Shown here: piece by piece, positions 24,919 to 32,485 of the stretch
How positions within the stretch are numbered: the stretch's first letter is position 1
Layout: each line of letters starts with the position of its first letter
Assembly (NCBI GenBank): GCA_964523395.1
Contig: CAZFXS010000014.1
Coordinates: 1 to 62,082 of the forward strand
Source of the DNA: JANYJZ01 sp964523395
GTDB lineage: Bacteria; Bacteroidota; Ignavibacteria; UBA10030; SZUA-254
DNA: 62,082 bases
Reading direction: 5' to 3'
The notes under the pieces: model-generated
What the model saw: only the letters and a program-made list of their open reading frames with translations
Databases searched by the model: none
What the model was told of the DNA's origin: nothing
Program-made: the position numbers and the translations under genes

Positions 24919-25899
24919 TTACCGTTTTCCAAGAATGGATTTTATAATGAGCTTTCCGTGTTCACGCCCGTTCTCGATAAATACTTTATTGTTAAACCTG
25001 CCTCCGACCATACCTCCCGCGACAAAAAGTCCGGGAATATTTGTTTCGAAGGTTTCAGGATTATGAGATGGAGCGAGAGTATCAGAATCAACATTGATTC
25101 CCAAACCCTTTAAGAATGGAACATCGGGCCTGTATCCGATAAGGATAAACGCGAAATCGGTTATTATTTCTGATTGTATTCCATTCGTGTGTTGAATGAC
25201 AGTCTTACCAGGTTGAAATTCACGCACAATGGAATTAAACAACATCGTAATAGCGCCGGCGGAAACACGGTTCTCGAAATCAGGCAGTATCCAGTACTTC
25301 ACGTTGCCGCTCAGCTTTTCTCCGCGGTGTACAACTGTTACACGGGCTCCATGCCTCCAAAGATCAAGAGCGGCTTCGACGGCTGAATTTTTCCCTCCCA
25401 CAATCAGCACATCCTGCTGGAAGTACGGTAGAGGGGTATTATAATAATGCGATACATGAGAAAGATTTTCTCCCGGGACATTCAATGGATTGGGAGTATC
25501 GTAGTATCCGGTCGCCACGATAACCGACGTCGATTCATACTTCTGACCGCCTTCACCCTGAAGCGTGAATGTATTCTCAGATTTCTTCACCGATAGTATT
25601 TTTTCATACAACCTGAGGTCCAGCTGATAATGCTCTGCAACGGAGCGGTAATAATTAACGCAATCAAGTGACGTGGGCCGTGTGGTTGGAACAACAAACG
25701 GGATATCACCGATTTCCAGCAGTTCCGGCGTCGAAAAGAAATACATGTTTTGCTGATACTGCTGGATACCGTTGACAATACTTCCCTTATCGATGACGAC
25801 GCAATTCAGCCCTGCTCTCTTTGCTTCAATGGCGCAGGAAAGCCCTGCAGGACCTGCGCCGATGACTATGACATCACATATATTTGAGCTTGTCAGCAT
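24919..25899 (-). CDS. ypdA: YpdA-like FAD/NAD(P)-dependent disulfide reductase
   Basis: Two dinucleotide-binding motifs are present: VIGAGPAGLSCAIEAKRAG (FAD) and VLIVGGKNSAVEAALDLWRHG (NADPH), with YFFSTPELLEIGDIPF and ATGYYDTPNPLNVPGE between and PGLFVAGGMVGGRFNNKVFI near the end. This is the YpdA type, which lacks the CxxC of thioredoxin reductases and reduces bacillithiol disulfide in Firmicutes. Chlorobi make N-methyl-bacillithiol, so a similar role here is plausible; it is inference, as no bshA, bshB or bshC gene is in the window. The gene is monocistronic, downstream of the tRNA-Thr region. Confidence 0.88.
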   Translation of the reverse strand: MLTSSNICDVIVIGAGPAGLSCAIEAKRAGLNCVVIDKGSIVNGIQQYQQNMYFFSTPELLEIGDIPFVVPTTRPTSLDCVNYYRSVAEHYQLDLRLYEKILSVKKSENTFTLQGEGGQKYESTSVIVATGYYDTPNPLNVPGENLSHVSHYYNTPLPYFQQDVLIVGGKNSAVEAALDLWRHGARVTVVHRGEKLSGNVKYWILPDFENRVSAGAITMLFNSIVREFQPGKTVIQHTNGIQSEIITDFAFILIGYRPDVPFLKGLGINVDSDTLAPSHNPETFETNIPGLFVAGGMVGGRFNNKVFIENGREHGKLIIKSILGKR

Positions 25900-25918
25900 A
25901 TATTTAAAATCTCATGAA

Positions 25919-25947
25919 TAAAAAATCCTGTCTGAAGAAGACAGGAT
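25919..25947 (-). terminator. terminator of the tRNA-Thr transcript
   Basis: ATCCTGTCT (25925-25933) and AGACAGGAT (25939-25947) form a perfect nine-base stem with a five-base loop. On the minus strand TTTTTTATTC follows, so it stops transcripts coming from the tRNA side before they reach ypdA. Confidence 0.75.
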
Positions 25948-25954
25948 ATTAAGT

Positions 25955-26047
25955 GAGCTGAAGGTCGGAGTTTGCGCCAGAGGCGCATCAGCGCTCCGTC
26001 GCTGAAGCTTTGGAGCGTAAGCGACCTTTGGCTGAGAACCGACGACC
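25955..26047 (-). repeat. duplicated tRNA-Thr 3' end split by a 63-base palindromic insert
   Basis: Bases 25955-25972 equal 26082-26099, and 26036-26047 equal 26100-26111: together the 30 bases holding the acceptor strand and T arm of the tRNA-Thr gene. In the copy the T loop is interrupted by 63 bases (25973-26035) that contain GCGCCAGAGGCGC and further self-complementary words. The rest of the tRNA is absent, so it is not a functional gene. It lies in the direction of the tRNA 3' end. Confidence 0.75.
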
Positions 26048-26082
26048 GTTTACAAAAGACCCACAAACATCATTACATACAG

Positions 26083-26155
26083 AGCTGAAGGTCGGAGTTG
26101 AACCGACGACCTGCTGATTACGAATCAGCTGCTCTACCAACTGAGCTACTTCAGC
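26083..26155 (-). tRNA. tRNA-Thr (anticodon CGT)
   Basis: On the minus strand GCTGAAG at the 5' end pairs with CTTCAGC at the 3' end; the D arm contains AGCTCAGTTGGTAGAGC; the anticodon stem GCTGA/TCAGC encloses TTCGTAA, so the anticodon is CGT, reading ACG (Thr). The variable loop is short and the T arm reads GTCGGTTCAACTCCGAC. Length is 73 with the discriminator base T; CCA is not encoded. Confidence 0.95.
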
Positions 26156-26213
26156 GAAAAATAGTTACTGGTAATTGGTAACCTGTAATTAGTAAATGGT
26201 AATTCGTTAATTG

Positions 26214-26633
26214 TTATACGTTATCAGGTTTTTTGCCGTAGAATACTGTGGGGAAGAATTCTCCGACTTCTGCTTCGACGCCCTGCATCCACTCTTTCTC
26301 GGGAAGAACAGTCCGAAGCGTCCAATCCTTGGCGACATCAAACGCCTGTTCGCTGTTGATCATTTCAATCGTTTCCCAGGGACAATACTTAACGCACAAT
26401 TTACATCCGATGCATACGTCAAGGTCAATTTCGACGACCTTTTTATGGATATCATAATCAGGTCCGGCGATGACATAGATACAGTCGACAGGGCAAACCT
26501 CAAGGCAGACTTCACAGCCTGTGCATCCTTCCTGGTTAATGACAGCAAGCTCGCGCGGGCGCTTTTTACGGGCAGGCGCGGCAGCAACAGCTGGTTTTGG
26601 AGCGGCGGCCGGGGCCGATTGTGCTTCAGACAT
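26214..26633 (-). CDS. 2x[4Fe-4S] ferredoxin
   Basis: After an Ala/Pro-rich leader of about 25 residues come two complete cluster motifs, CTGCEVCLEVCPVDC and CIGCKLCVKYCPWE, each CxxCxxCxxxC(P), separated by a short loop. A 35-residue extension (KDWTLRTVLPEKEWMQGVEA) ends the protein. It is a bacterial-type electron carrier; partners cannot be told from the context, since neighbours are tRNA-Thr and ybaK. The frame starts with TTG at 26636 followed by ATG; ATG 26633 is better placed nine bases after AAGGA. Confidence 0.92.
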   Translation of the reverse strand: MSEAQSAPAAAPKPAVAAAPARKKRPRELAVINQEGCTGCEVCLEVCPVDCIYVIAGPDYDIHKKVVEIDLDVCIGCKLCVKYCPWETIEMINSEQAFDVAKDWTLRTVLPEKEWMQGVEAEVGEFFPTVFYGKKPDNV

Positions 26634-26710
26634 CAAACAATTCCTTTGTTCTTAGTGAAAAACCTGATTAATAAAAGAAAAATCTGTGTGATATTCAAGT
26701 AAGAGACAAT

Positions 26711-26834
26711 CGGGACTAAAGTCCGATGTAGCTAGCTTTACTGTCCCCCATGCTGTCCGCCAGAGGCGGATGCGCTTTAGCGCAAAGCATGAGGGTATAC
26801 CGGAAAATTCCAACCCCATCCTTCAGGATGGGGT
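26711..26834. repeat. cluster of REP-like palindromes
   Basis: Several short perfect palindromes lie side by side: GGACTAAAGTCC (26713-26724), CATGCT/AGCATG (26749-26754, 26786-26791) enclosing TCCGCCAGAGGCGGA (26756-26770) and TGCGCTTTAGCGCA (26771-26784), then ACCCCATCCTTCAGGATGGG (from 26813). The nested set could form a three-way junction. The GCCAGAGGC core also occurs in the insert at 25973-26035. There is no open frame. It fills most of the gap between ferredoxin and ybaK. Confidence 0.6.
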
Positions 26835-26842
26835 TTAAACAT

Positions 26843-26887
26843 AAAAAGTAGAACAGGCTTTAGCCATGAAAGTATTGTCCTACTTTT
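26843..26887 (-). terminator. terminator hairpin overlapping the ybaK stop codon
   Basis: AAAAGTAGAACA (26844-26855) and TGTCCTACTTTT (26876-26887) are inverted with one mismatch; a smaller GGCTTTAGCC palindrome sits in the loop. On the minus strand the right side of the stem ends in CTACTTTTTAT. The ybaK TAG is inside the stem. Confidence 0.55.
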
Positions 26888-27368
26888 CGGAAGCAATTGC
26901 AACCCGTACTTCTGTAACATCCAGAATTTTTTTTAAATCACCAGGGTTGATTTGCACAAGAAATCCTCTTTTTCCTCCGTTGATATAAATTGTCTCGAGC
27001 TGAAAAATCGTCTGCTCAGCATACACAGGAATCGATGACCGTGTACCAAAAGGACTCGTCCCTCCGAAAAGATATCCGGTGTGTTTCTGCGCAGTAACGG
27101 CATCGCAGGGCTCGATCCGTTTGACTTGCAATATCCGGGCAAGCTCTTTTGTGGATACTTCACAATCACCATGCATCAGAACGAGCAGAGGTTTCTTTTG
27201 GTCGTTCTGCATCACCAGCGTCTTAATGACGTTATGCTCGGAGACAAGTAACGCGGAAGCTGAAGTCTTTGTGCCGCCATGTTCTTCATACTCATACAGA
27301 TGGGGTTGGAACGGAATATGCTTTTCCCGAAGAACTCGCACGGCTGGTGTAATAGGATACTCAGGCAT
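26880..27368 (-). CDS. ybaK: Cys-tRNA(Pro)/Cys-tRNA(Cys) deacylase, YbaK/EbsC type
   Basis: The YbaK fold is seen in ITPAVRVLREKHIPFQPHLYEY at the start, the VIKTLVMQNDQKKPLLVLMHGD strand-helix with the functional Lys, KELARILQVKRIEPCDAV and the GYLFGGTSPFGTRSSIPVY loop (the GxxSPFG motif). It removes Cys mischarged onto tRNA(Pro). Length 162 is normal. It lies 14 bases downstream of the alkyltransferase-like gene and ends in its own terminator. Confidence 0.93.
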   Translation of the reverse strand: MPEYPITPAVRVLREKHIPFQPHLYEYEEHGGTKTSASALLVSEHNVIKTLVMQNDQKKPLLVLMHGDCEVSTKELARILQVKRIEPCDAVTAQKHTGYLFGGTSPFGTRSSIPVYAEQTIFQLETIYINGGKRGFLVQINPGDLKKILDVTEVRVAIASEK

Positions 27369-27382
27369 AAGACATCAGATAA

Positions 27383-27730
27383 TCATGTTGTGTTAATCTT
27401 CTTTTTCCCGCGCAACCATCCAAACCGTTTGAGATCGACCTTCCCTTTTCTGAAAACAATCCCCTCCTTTGTGAGCAATTCCATTTGCAGATCATACATC
27501 CCATCGATATTGGAAAGGGATATTTTCCCGGCAGAGTTAATGACTCTGTGCCATGGCACACCGCTTTTGGGAGGAAGATTATGGAGGGCATAACCGACAA
27601 GCCTCGCGTGGCGAAGTAATCCGCTGACGCTGGCGATTTCACCGTAGGTTGCAACTTTACCGCGGGGAATCTTCTTAACCGTGTCCCAGATAATCTGATA
27701 TTTTTTACTTGGGACAGGCAAACGGATCAT
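27383..27730 (-). CDS. alkyltransferase-like (ATL) protein, MGMT family without catalytic Cys
   Basis: The sequence is the DNA-binding half of O6-alkylguanine-DNA alkyltransferase: IPRGKVATYGEIASVSGL, RLVGYALHNLPP and the active-site region. There, the usual PCHRV reads PWHRV, so the alkyl-accepting Cys is replaced by Trp. This replacement defines ATL proteins, which bind O6-alkylguanine without repairing it and hand the lesion to nucleotide excision repair. The product is 115 residues, typical for the family. It lies between fumarase (21 bases) and ybaK (14 bases), probably one transcript. Confidence 0.9.
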   Translation of the reverse strand: MIRLPVPSKKYQIIWDTVKKIPRGKVATYGEIASVSGLLRHARLVGYALHNLPPKSGVPWHRVINSAGKISLSNIDGMYDLQMELLTKEGIVFRKGKVDLKRFGWLRGKKKINTT

Positions 27731-27751
27731 GTGATTCCACGGCGAAAGTGA

Positions 27752-29287
27752 TTAATGTTTTTCCACAAGCGCCGGCTCGGCAAATTTTGCCAGCTCCTTT
27801 GCCGAAGCTTTGTCCACATCCGCATGCAAACTGTTACCCTTAGCATCCATTGTAACAATGGCAGGGAAATCTTTTACCTGGATATGCCACATTGCTTCCG
27901 GAGTACCGAACTCAAGGAAGTCAACGCCATCTACCTTCGTGATACATCTTGCGTAAAATTGCGCCGCACCGCCGATAGCATTCAGATATACCGCGCCGGA
28001 TTCTTTCAGTCCTGCCAGTGTTTTCGCACCCATACCGCCTTTGCCCATGACGACGCGAATACCGAACTTTTTGATAATATCGGCCTGATAGGGTTCTTCT
28101 CGGATAGAAGTTGTCGGTCCCGCGGCAGTCATTTTCCATCCATTGCCCTCTTTCAAAACTACAGGACCACAATGGTATAAAACCGACCCCTTGAGGTCGA
28201 CCGGCGAATCGTGTGACATGAGGTGATGATGGAGAGCATCCCTTCCCATATGCACTTCTCCGTTCAACAGCACAACATCACCCACATTGAGACTTCGCAC
28301 CTGGTCCTCTGAAATTGGTGCCGAGAGCCGTACTTCCCTTCCTGTAACGGGGATTCCAGACTCCTTGGCAAGTTTTTGTGCCGCGGTCTCTCCCTTAAAC
28401 ATCCACCGCTTAATGTCACCGGTCTTTGCATCTAATACAACCCCAAGCCGCCGGAAAGCCCAGCAATCGTAAGCGACCGAAACAAAGAAACTGGCGGGCA
28501 AACGATTATTCACGCCAACTTTGCAGCCAATAAGAGTTGCCTTGCCGCCAAAGCCCATAGTACCGATGCCGAGCTTGTTCGCGTTGTCCATGACATAATT
28601 TTCAAGCTTTGCCAGCTCAGGATCCGGGTTGACATCATCAAGAGAACGGAAGAGTTGTGCTTTTGCCAGCGCGTATCCCGAAGTCCTGTCACCGCCTATC
28701 CCGACGCCAATTGCGCCGACACTGCAACCCTGCCCCTGCGCCTGATAGACAGCATGCATCACGCATTTACGTATGCCATCCATGGTGCGGTCCGCACGGC
28801 CAAGGTTCGGCAGTTCACACGGTAACGAGTATTGGATATTTTTATTTTCACAGCCTCCGCCTTTCAATAAGAGTAATACTTCAATCTCATCATTATTTTC
28901 CCACTGTTCAAAATGAATCACCGGTGTTCCTGCACCGAGATTATCGCCGCTGTTTTTTCCGGTAAGGGAATTGACGGAATTCGGACGAAGCTTTCCCACC
29001 TTGGTAGCTTCGCTTATTGCCTCCTTGATTTGCTTTTTCATAATGATTTGATTGACACCAACCGGCGTTTTAATCTCGAAGGTCGGCATTCCGGTATCCT
29101 GGCAAATCGGCGCGACATCATTGCATGCCATATCGACATTCATTGCGATCATTTGTAACGCGACACCGGATTGAGTTCCCTTGTCCTCGGTTTCTATTGC
29201 ACGCGACATTGCCCTGCGGACATCATCCGGAAGATTTGATGATGTTTCCGCGATAAGTTTGAACATACTTTCTTTAAAATTATTCAC
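27752..29287 (-). CDS. class I (iron-sulfur) fumarate hydratase
   Basis: Alpha and beta domains are fused in one chain of 512 residues. Cluster cysteines occur in APICQDTGMP, KGGGCENKN and a later HAVYQAQGQGCSVG segment; the beta half has LNGEVHMGRDALHHHL, SVLYHCGPVV, AAGPTTSIREEPYQADII and VMGKGGMGAKTL. It hydrates fumarate to malate in the citric acid cycle, in the oxygen-sensitive class I form. The open frame begins with TTG 29293, but AAGGAG is one base before it; GTG 29287 is seven bases after the same AAGGAG and is the better start. First gene of the fumarase-ATL-ybaK unit. Confidence 0.93.
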   Translation of the reverse strand: MNNFKESMFKLIAETSSNLPDDVRRAMSRAIETEDKGTQSGVALQMIAMNVDMACNDVAPICQDTGMPTFEIKTPVGVNQIIMKKQIKEAISEATKVGKLRPNSVNSLTGKNSGDNLGAGTPVIHFEQWENNDEIEVLLLLKGGGCENKNIQYSLPCELPNLGRADRTMDGIRKCVMHAVYQAQGQGCSVGAIGVGIGGDRTSGYALAKAQLFRSLDDVNPDPELAKLENYVMDNANKLGIGTMGFGGKATLIGCKVGVNNRLPASFFVSVAYDCWAFRRLGVVLDAKTGDIKRWMFKGETAAQKLAKESGIPVTGREVRLSAPISEDQVRSLNVGDVVLLNGEVHMGRDALHHHLMSHDSPVDLKGSVLYHCGPVVLKEGNGWKMTAAGPTTSIREEPYQADIIKKFGIRVVMGKGGMGAKTLAGLKESGAVYLNAIGGAAQFYARCITKVDGVDFLEFGTPEAMWHIQVKDFPAIVTMDAKGNSLHADVDKASAKELAKFAEPALVEKH

Positions 29288-29445
29288 TTTCAATCTCCTT
29301 ATTCTTAGTCAGATAACTTTCAGTACGCCAAATTTCTACTGTAAATTACCAAAATTCCGTTCCTAAATCAATTTTGTTGATCACCATTAATTTTTTGATT
29401 CGAGATGTAGTATGAACTTTAAGATAGCTCAACTCCATATCTATC

Positions 29446-29471
29446 AACACCCTGAGTGAAGTTGAAGGGTT
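29446..29471. repeat. CACCCTGA-type palindromic repeat
   Basis: AACACCCTGAGTGAAG plus TTGAAGGGTT forms an imperfect palindrome. The same words, inverted, form the core of the inverted-repeat element at 7611-7735 (CACCCTTCGACTTCG), so it may be a solo relic of that core. Confidence 0.4.
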
Positions 29472-29475
29472 AAAC

Positions 29476-29509
29476 AAAAGGGGTTTCTATTTTCATAGAA
29501 ACCCCTTTT
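29476..29509 (-). terminator. terminator of the PstS-like/TPR transcript
   Basis: AAAAGGGGTTTCTAT (29476-29490) and ATAGAAACCCCTTTT (29495-29509) form a perfect 15-base stem around TTTC. T runs lie on both strands, so it may work in both directions. The TPR gene ends 22 bases upstream on the minus strand. Confidence 0.8.
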
Positions 29510-29531
29510 CCCACTAACCACCAACATACTG

Positions 29532-31031
29532 TTAACCGCCGCACTTCAATCCGAGAACGTTCAAACCGTTTTCGGCATCCTGTGCCTGTTTGGACTTCGG
29601 GCAATTATCTAAAACTTTGCAGTAATATTTTTTGGCTTCTTCTTTATTATTGCTGTTCTGATTGGCCTGGGCAATCCAGAGAAGGAGCTGGCAATCTTTC
29701 GGATCAAAAGATAACGCCTTTTTAAGATACTCAATAGACTCTTTATATTTTTTACTGACCAGAAGGTAAACCCCAATGCGCATGTTCGCTTCTTCCAAAT
29801 ACGTATCAAATTTTCCTTCATTGCCATTCGTTCCTGAGGCTATCGTTGCAAGTTCAATAACCTTCTGATAGCACTTAACCATATTCGCGTCATCGCCGAG
29901 CTGAGCATAATTTTGGGCCATGAGAACCCACGCCTGTATGTTATCCGGTTTGATATCAATTGCTTTCTGGATATGATCTTTTGCCCTCGCAAACTCCTTC
30001 ATCTGCATCAGGCACATGCCGGCATTGAGATGACAGGCAAACTGATATCCGGCTGAAGTATCGCAGACAATTTTCTTTTCAAACATCACAACAGCATCCG
30101 GCCATCGTTTCAATTTCAAATAGAGTGATCCGAGTTCATATGGAATTTCACAACTGTTAGAATCTTTACGAAAGGCTCGTTCTAGAATATCAATACCTTT
30201 TTCGAATTTCTCAGTCGTACGTAATGCTTTACCGTACGCAATGAGATTTTCCAAGCTCATTGAATCTGGATTCATTTTTTCCCAACTCTTGATAGCTCCT
30301 GGCAAATCCCCTGTGTTTTTATTTGCGGTCGCCAACAAGATATCCACTTCATTCCGTTCCCGGTCTGATATTTTTAGAGTGAAAATATGCTCAGCAACAC
30401 TTTTTACTTTCGCATAGTCTTTAATTTCAAAAAGGGCTCTTATATAACTCATTTGCACTTCAACATCTTCAGGCTTTAGTCGAGCAAGTTTCTCTAAACT
30501 CCACACAGCATTTGTATACTGCTTGGCTCTCATATATAACTTACTTAACTCGGTAAGTGCCGTCAGGTTAGTAGAATCAAGCATAATAACTTTTTTATAT
30601 GCTGTGCCAGCCTCAGTGTATTGACGCGCCTTCCTACCTGTTTCAGCAAGCTTAAGAAAAATATCTTTGTTGGTGCTGTCAATTTCAGAAGCACGTTTAT
30701 ACTGTTCCATTGCCGCAGGAAGGATATTCTGTTTTGCGTAAACATCGCCAAGCAAGTCGTATATGGCAACATTATTCGGATCAAGTTCACGCGCCTGAAT
30801 GATCATCGGTTCGGCCTGCGCGGCAGAGTCGGCTTTCAGGTATGCCGTGCCAAGCCAAAAGTATGCCTGCGGGTTCTTTTTATCTTTGCGAACCGCTTCA
30901 CGCAATTCTTCGATTGCCCTGAGATACTCTCCCTTTTGGATTGCTTCTTTTCCGACTTCGATTCTGTCCTGGGCAAACGATACCGACAGCATCACAAGAC
31001 CGAGAACAAGCAGAACCATGATTTTTTTCAT
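29532..31031 (-). CDS. periplasmic TPR-repeat protein
   Basis: A signal peptide (MKKIMVLLVLGLVMLSVSFAQ) precedes about eleven TPR units, for example NPQAYFWLGTAYLKADSAAQ, CHLNAGMCLMQMKEFARAKD and IQAWVLMAQNYAQLGDDANM, with the usual W/L/G/Y/A/P pattern each 34 residues. There is no catalytic domain, so it is a scaffold. In Bacteroidota a TPR protein commonly follows TonB-ExbBD and a PstS-like lipoprotein, as here. The frame offers ATG at 31037 and 31031; the AGGG at 31042-31039 is correctly spaced for 31031. A strong terminator follows. Confidence 0.85.
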   Translation of the reverse strand: MKKIMVLLVLGLVMLSVSFAQDRIEVGKEAIQKGEYLRAIEELREAVRKDKKNPQAYFWLGTAYLKADSAAQAEPMIIQARELDPNNVAIYDLLGDVYAKQNILPAAMEQYKRASEIDSTNKDIFLKLAETGRKARQYTEAGTAYKKVIMLDSTNLTALTELSKLYMRAKQYTNAVWSLEKLARLKPEDVEVQMSYIRALFEIKDYAKVKSVAEHIFTLKISDRERNEVDILLATANKNTGDLPGAIKSWEKMNPDSMSLENLIAYGKALRTTEKFEKGIDILERAFRKDSNSCEIPYELGSLYLKLKRWPDAVVMFEKKIVCDTSAGYQFACHLNAGMCLMQMKEFARAKDHIQKAIDIKPDNIQAWVLMAQNYAQLGDDANMVKCYQKVIELATIASGTNGNEGKFDTYLEEANMRIGVYLLVSKKYKESIEYLKKALSFDPKDCQLLLWIAQANQNSNNKEEAKKYYCKVLDNCPKSKQAQDAENGLNVLGLKCGG

Positions 31032-31046
31032 ATTCATCCCTACCAG

Positions 31047-31985
31047 TTATAGACTTTTATTTGTTACTTCGACAAGCCGGACCGGCATCGTTGCCGGAAC
31101 GAGCCCGCTGTTTTGTACAATTTTTTGGCCCGCGACACTTGTAATAAACGATGTAAACCCGGCAGCAACACCATAATTATCTGCACGGGAATAGATGTAA
31201 ACATCACGTATCAAAGGATAATACCGCTGATAGACATACGCCTGATGCGGACCAAAGTATTTATCATTAATTCCGAGCGAATCGGGTGCATTTGTGTCGC
31301 AAAGCTCTAACATGCGAACCTGCTCCTTACGATCGGCAAGCCAATTCATTCCTACTAACCCGATTCCGGAAGGATCTTTCACAACAGATTGAATCATTTC
31401 CGGAGATGATATAACCTGCTTAGCGCGCGATAAATATTTATTACCGTGCAGCACCTTTGTTCCTATGACTTCGTGGGTTGCGCTGTTGACTTCCGGAAGA
31501 TACACAATAATACTGGAAGTTGATCCTTTCCATCCAAGTTTATCCCAGGTTTGAATATCACCTCTTAGAACACTGTCAAGCTGGGACACACGCAGCTGTG
31601 TCACAGGATTTTCATTATTGGTGATGACAACAATTCCATCGATAGCGATTTTATATTCATGAATACCCAACTTAAAACGTTTTTCCGCTTCCAGCTCTTC
31701 GCTGTTCAAAGGACGCGCCGTTACAACAATGGTAATCGAATCATTGAATAGGCGTGTGACAGCCTCGCGATCCGACGTTACTTCAGCAGTGATATGTGCT
31801 TCAGGATAGAGTTCTTCAAATTTAATTTCTTCCGAACGAAGAAGCGGCGCTACAGATTCCGATACAAGAACGGTAACATACCCTTTTGTGGGTGTCTCCA
31901 GTCGCTCGCCCTGGCACCCTATGGCAACGATGCCTATACCGACCGAGAGAATGATAAAAAATGGTAATCTACTCTTCAACTTCAT
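31047..31985 (-). CDS. PstS-like phosphate-binding lipoprotein
   Basis: The signal peptide ends in a lipobox (VAIGCQG). The mature protein has the PBP-like fold of phosphate-binding proteins: YVTVLVSESVAPLLRSEEIK, FNDSITIVVTARPLNSEEL, HEYKIAIDGIVVITNNENPV, the VIGTKVLHGN segment, VVKDPSGIGLVGMNWLA and YPLIRDVYIYSR. It may bind phosphate, but in Bacteroidota homologues of this type sit with TonB genes rather than with pstCAB, so the ligand is uncertain. It overlaps the end of the small membrane protein by 17 bases and precedes the TPR gene by 15. Confidence 0.85.
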   Translation of the reverse strand: MKLKSRLPFFIILSVGIGIVAIGCQGERLETPTKGYVTVLVSESVAPLLRSEEIKFEELYPEAHITAEVTSDREAVTRLFNDSITIVVTARPLNSEELEAEKRFKLGIHEYKIAIDGIVVITNNENPVTQLRVSQLDSVLRGDIQTWDKLGWKGSTSSIIVYLPEVNSATHEVIGTKVLHGNKYLSRAKQVISSPEMIQSVVKDPSGIGLVGMNWLADRKEQVRMLELCDTNAPDSLGINDKYFGPHQAYVYQRYYPLIRDVYIYSRADNYGVAAGFTSFITSVAGQKIVQNSGLVPATMPVRLVEVTNKSL

Positions 31986-32184
31986 TTTTCGACCGTCGAA
32001 ATTTTACCCATAGCATAGTCACCCTGTATACGCCGTACATCATCATCATTACTCCAAGCATAACTCTGAAATTAGAAGGTATATTGGGTGGCAGCATAAA
32101 CCCAGTCGTAATGATGATTCCCAACAATAAAATGAGTGATGCAGTGATAAAACTTATAATCTTAAGAATTAATTCAAAATTCAT
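31969..32184 (-). CDS. small two-helix membrane protein
   Basis: Seventy-one residues with two hydrophobic helices (about 7-30 and 40-58: LILKIISFITASLILLLGII, MLGVMMMMYGVYRVTMLWVK) and a charged tail (FRRSKNEVEE). Its 3' end overlaps the PstS-like gene by 17 bases, so it is translated with it. The ATG at 32184 is chosen over an earlier GTG/ATG-like start at 32193; neither has a clear RBS. I do not know the family, but a small membrane protein at this place is common in TonB clusters of this phylum. Confidence 0.6.
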   Translation of the reverse strand: MNFELILKIISFITASLILLLGIIITTGFMLPPNIPSNFRVMLGVMMMMYGVYRVTMLWVKFRRSKNEVEE

Positions 32185-32319
32185 TGCAACCATTTCACAT
32201 TTGAAACAATTTCCATCGTTTATACAGTAACGATATTAACGATGTTCCAAAAACTAAACACTAAAATCTGATGAAATTGCCTATTTATTCAATCTAAACT
32301 CGAATTCTTAGGTAACAGA

Positions 32320-32382
32320 TGAAAAATAACGGAGGTAATGAGACCGAATGACGTCGAACGTCTATCAGACTCATACCTCCGT
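32320..32382 (-). terminator. terminator downstream of tonB
   Basis: ACGGAGGTA (32329-32337) and TACCTCCGT (32374-32382) are perfect arms; the inner bases also pair partly (GAGTC with GGTCTC). On the minus strand TTATTTTTC follows. It separates the STAS-ExbB-ExbD-ExbD-TonB operon from the membrane protein/PstS-like/TPR genes. The rest of the 32185-32485 gap is without any feature I can name. Confidence 0.7.
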
Positions 32383-32485
32383 CCATATGTTAGAGAATCG
32401 CGACTCTTCACACATACCGCTCCTTTCCCGAAACAAAAAATTGTTACCGTTAGAGGAACCGATGATTGACGCAACTGCTTCTCTT

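Noticed and set aside
25955..26047. A tRNA gene with an intron in its T loop
   Set aside because: Only the acceptor/T-arm part is present; the D arm and anticodon arm are missing, so no tRNA can be formed.
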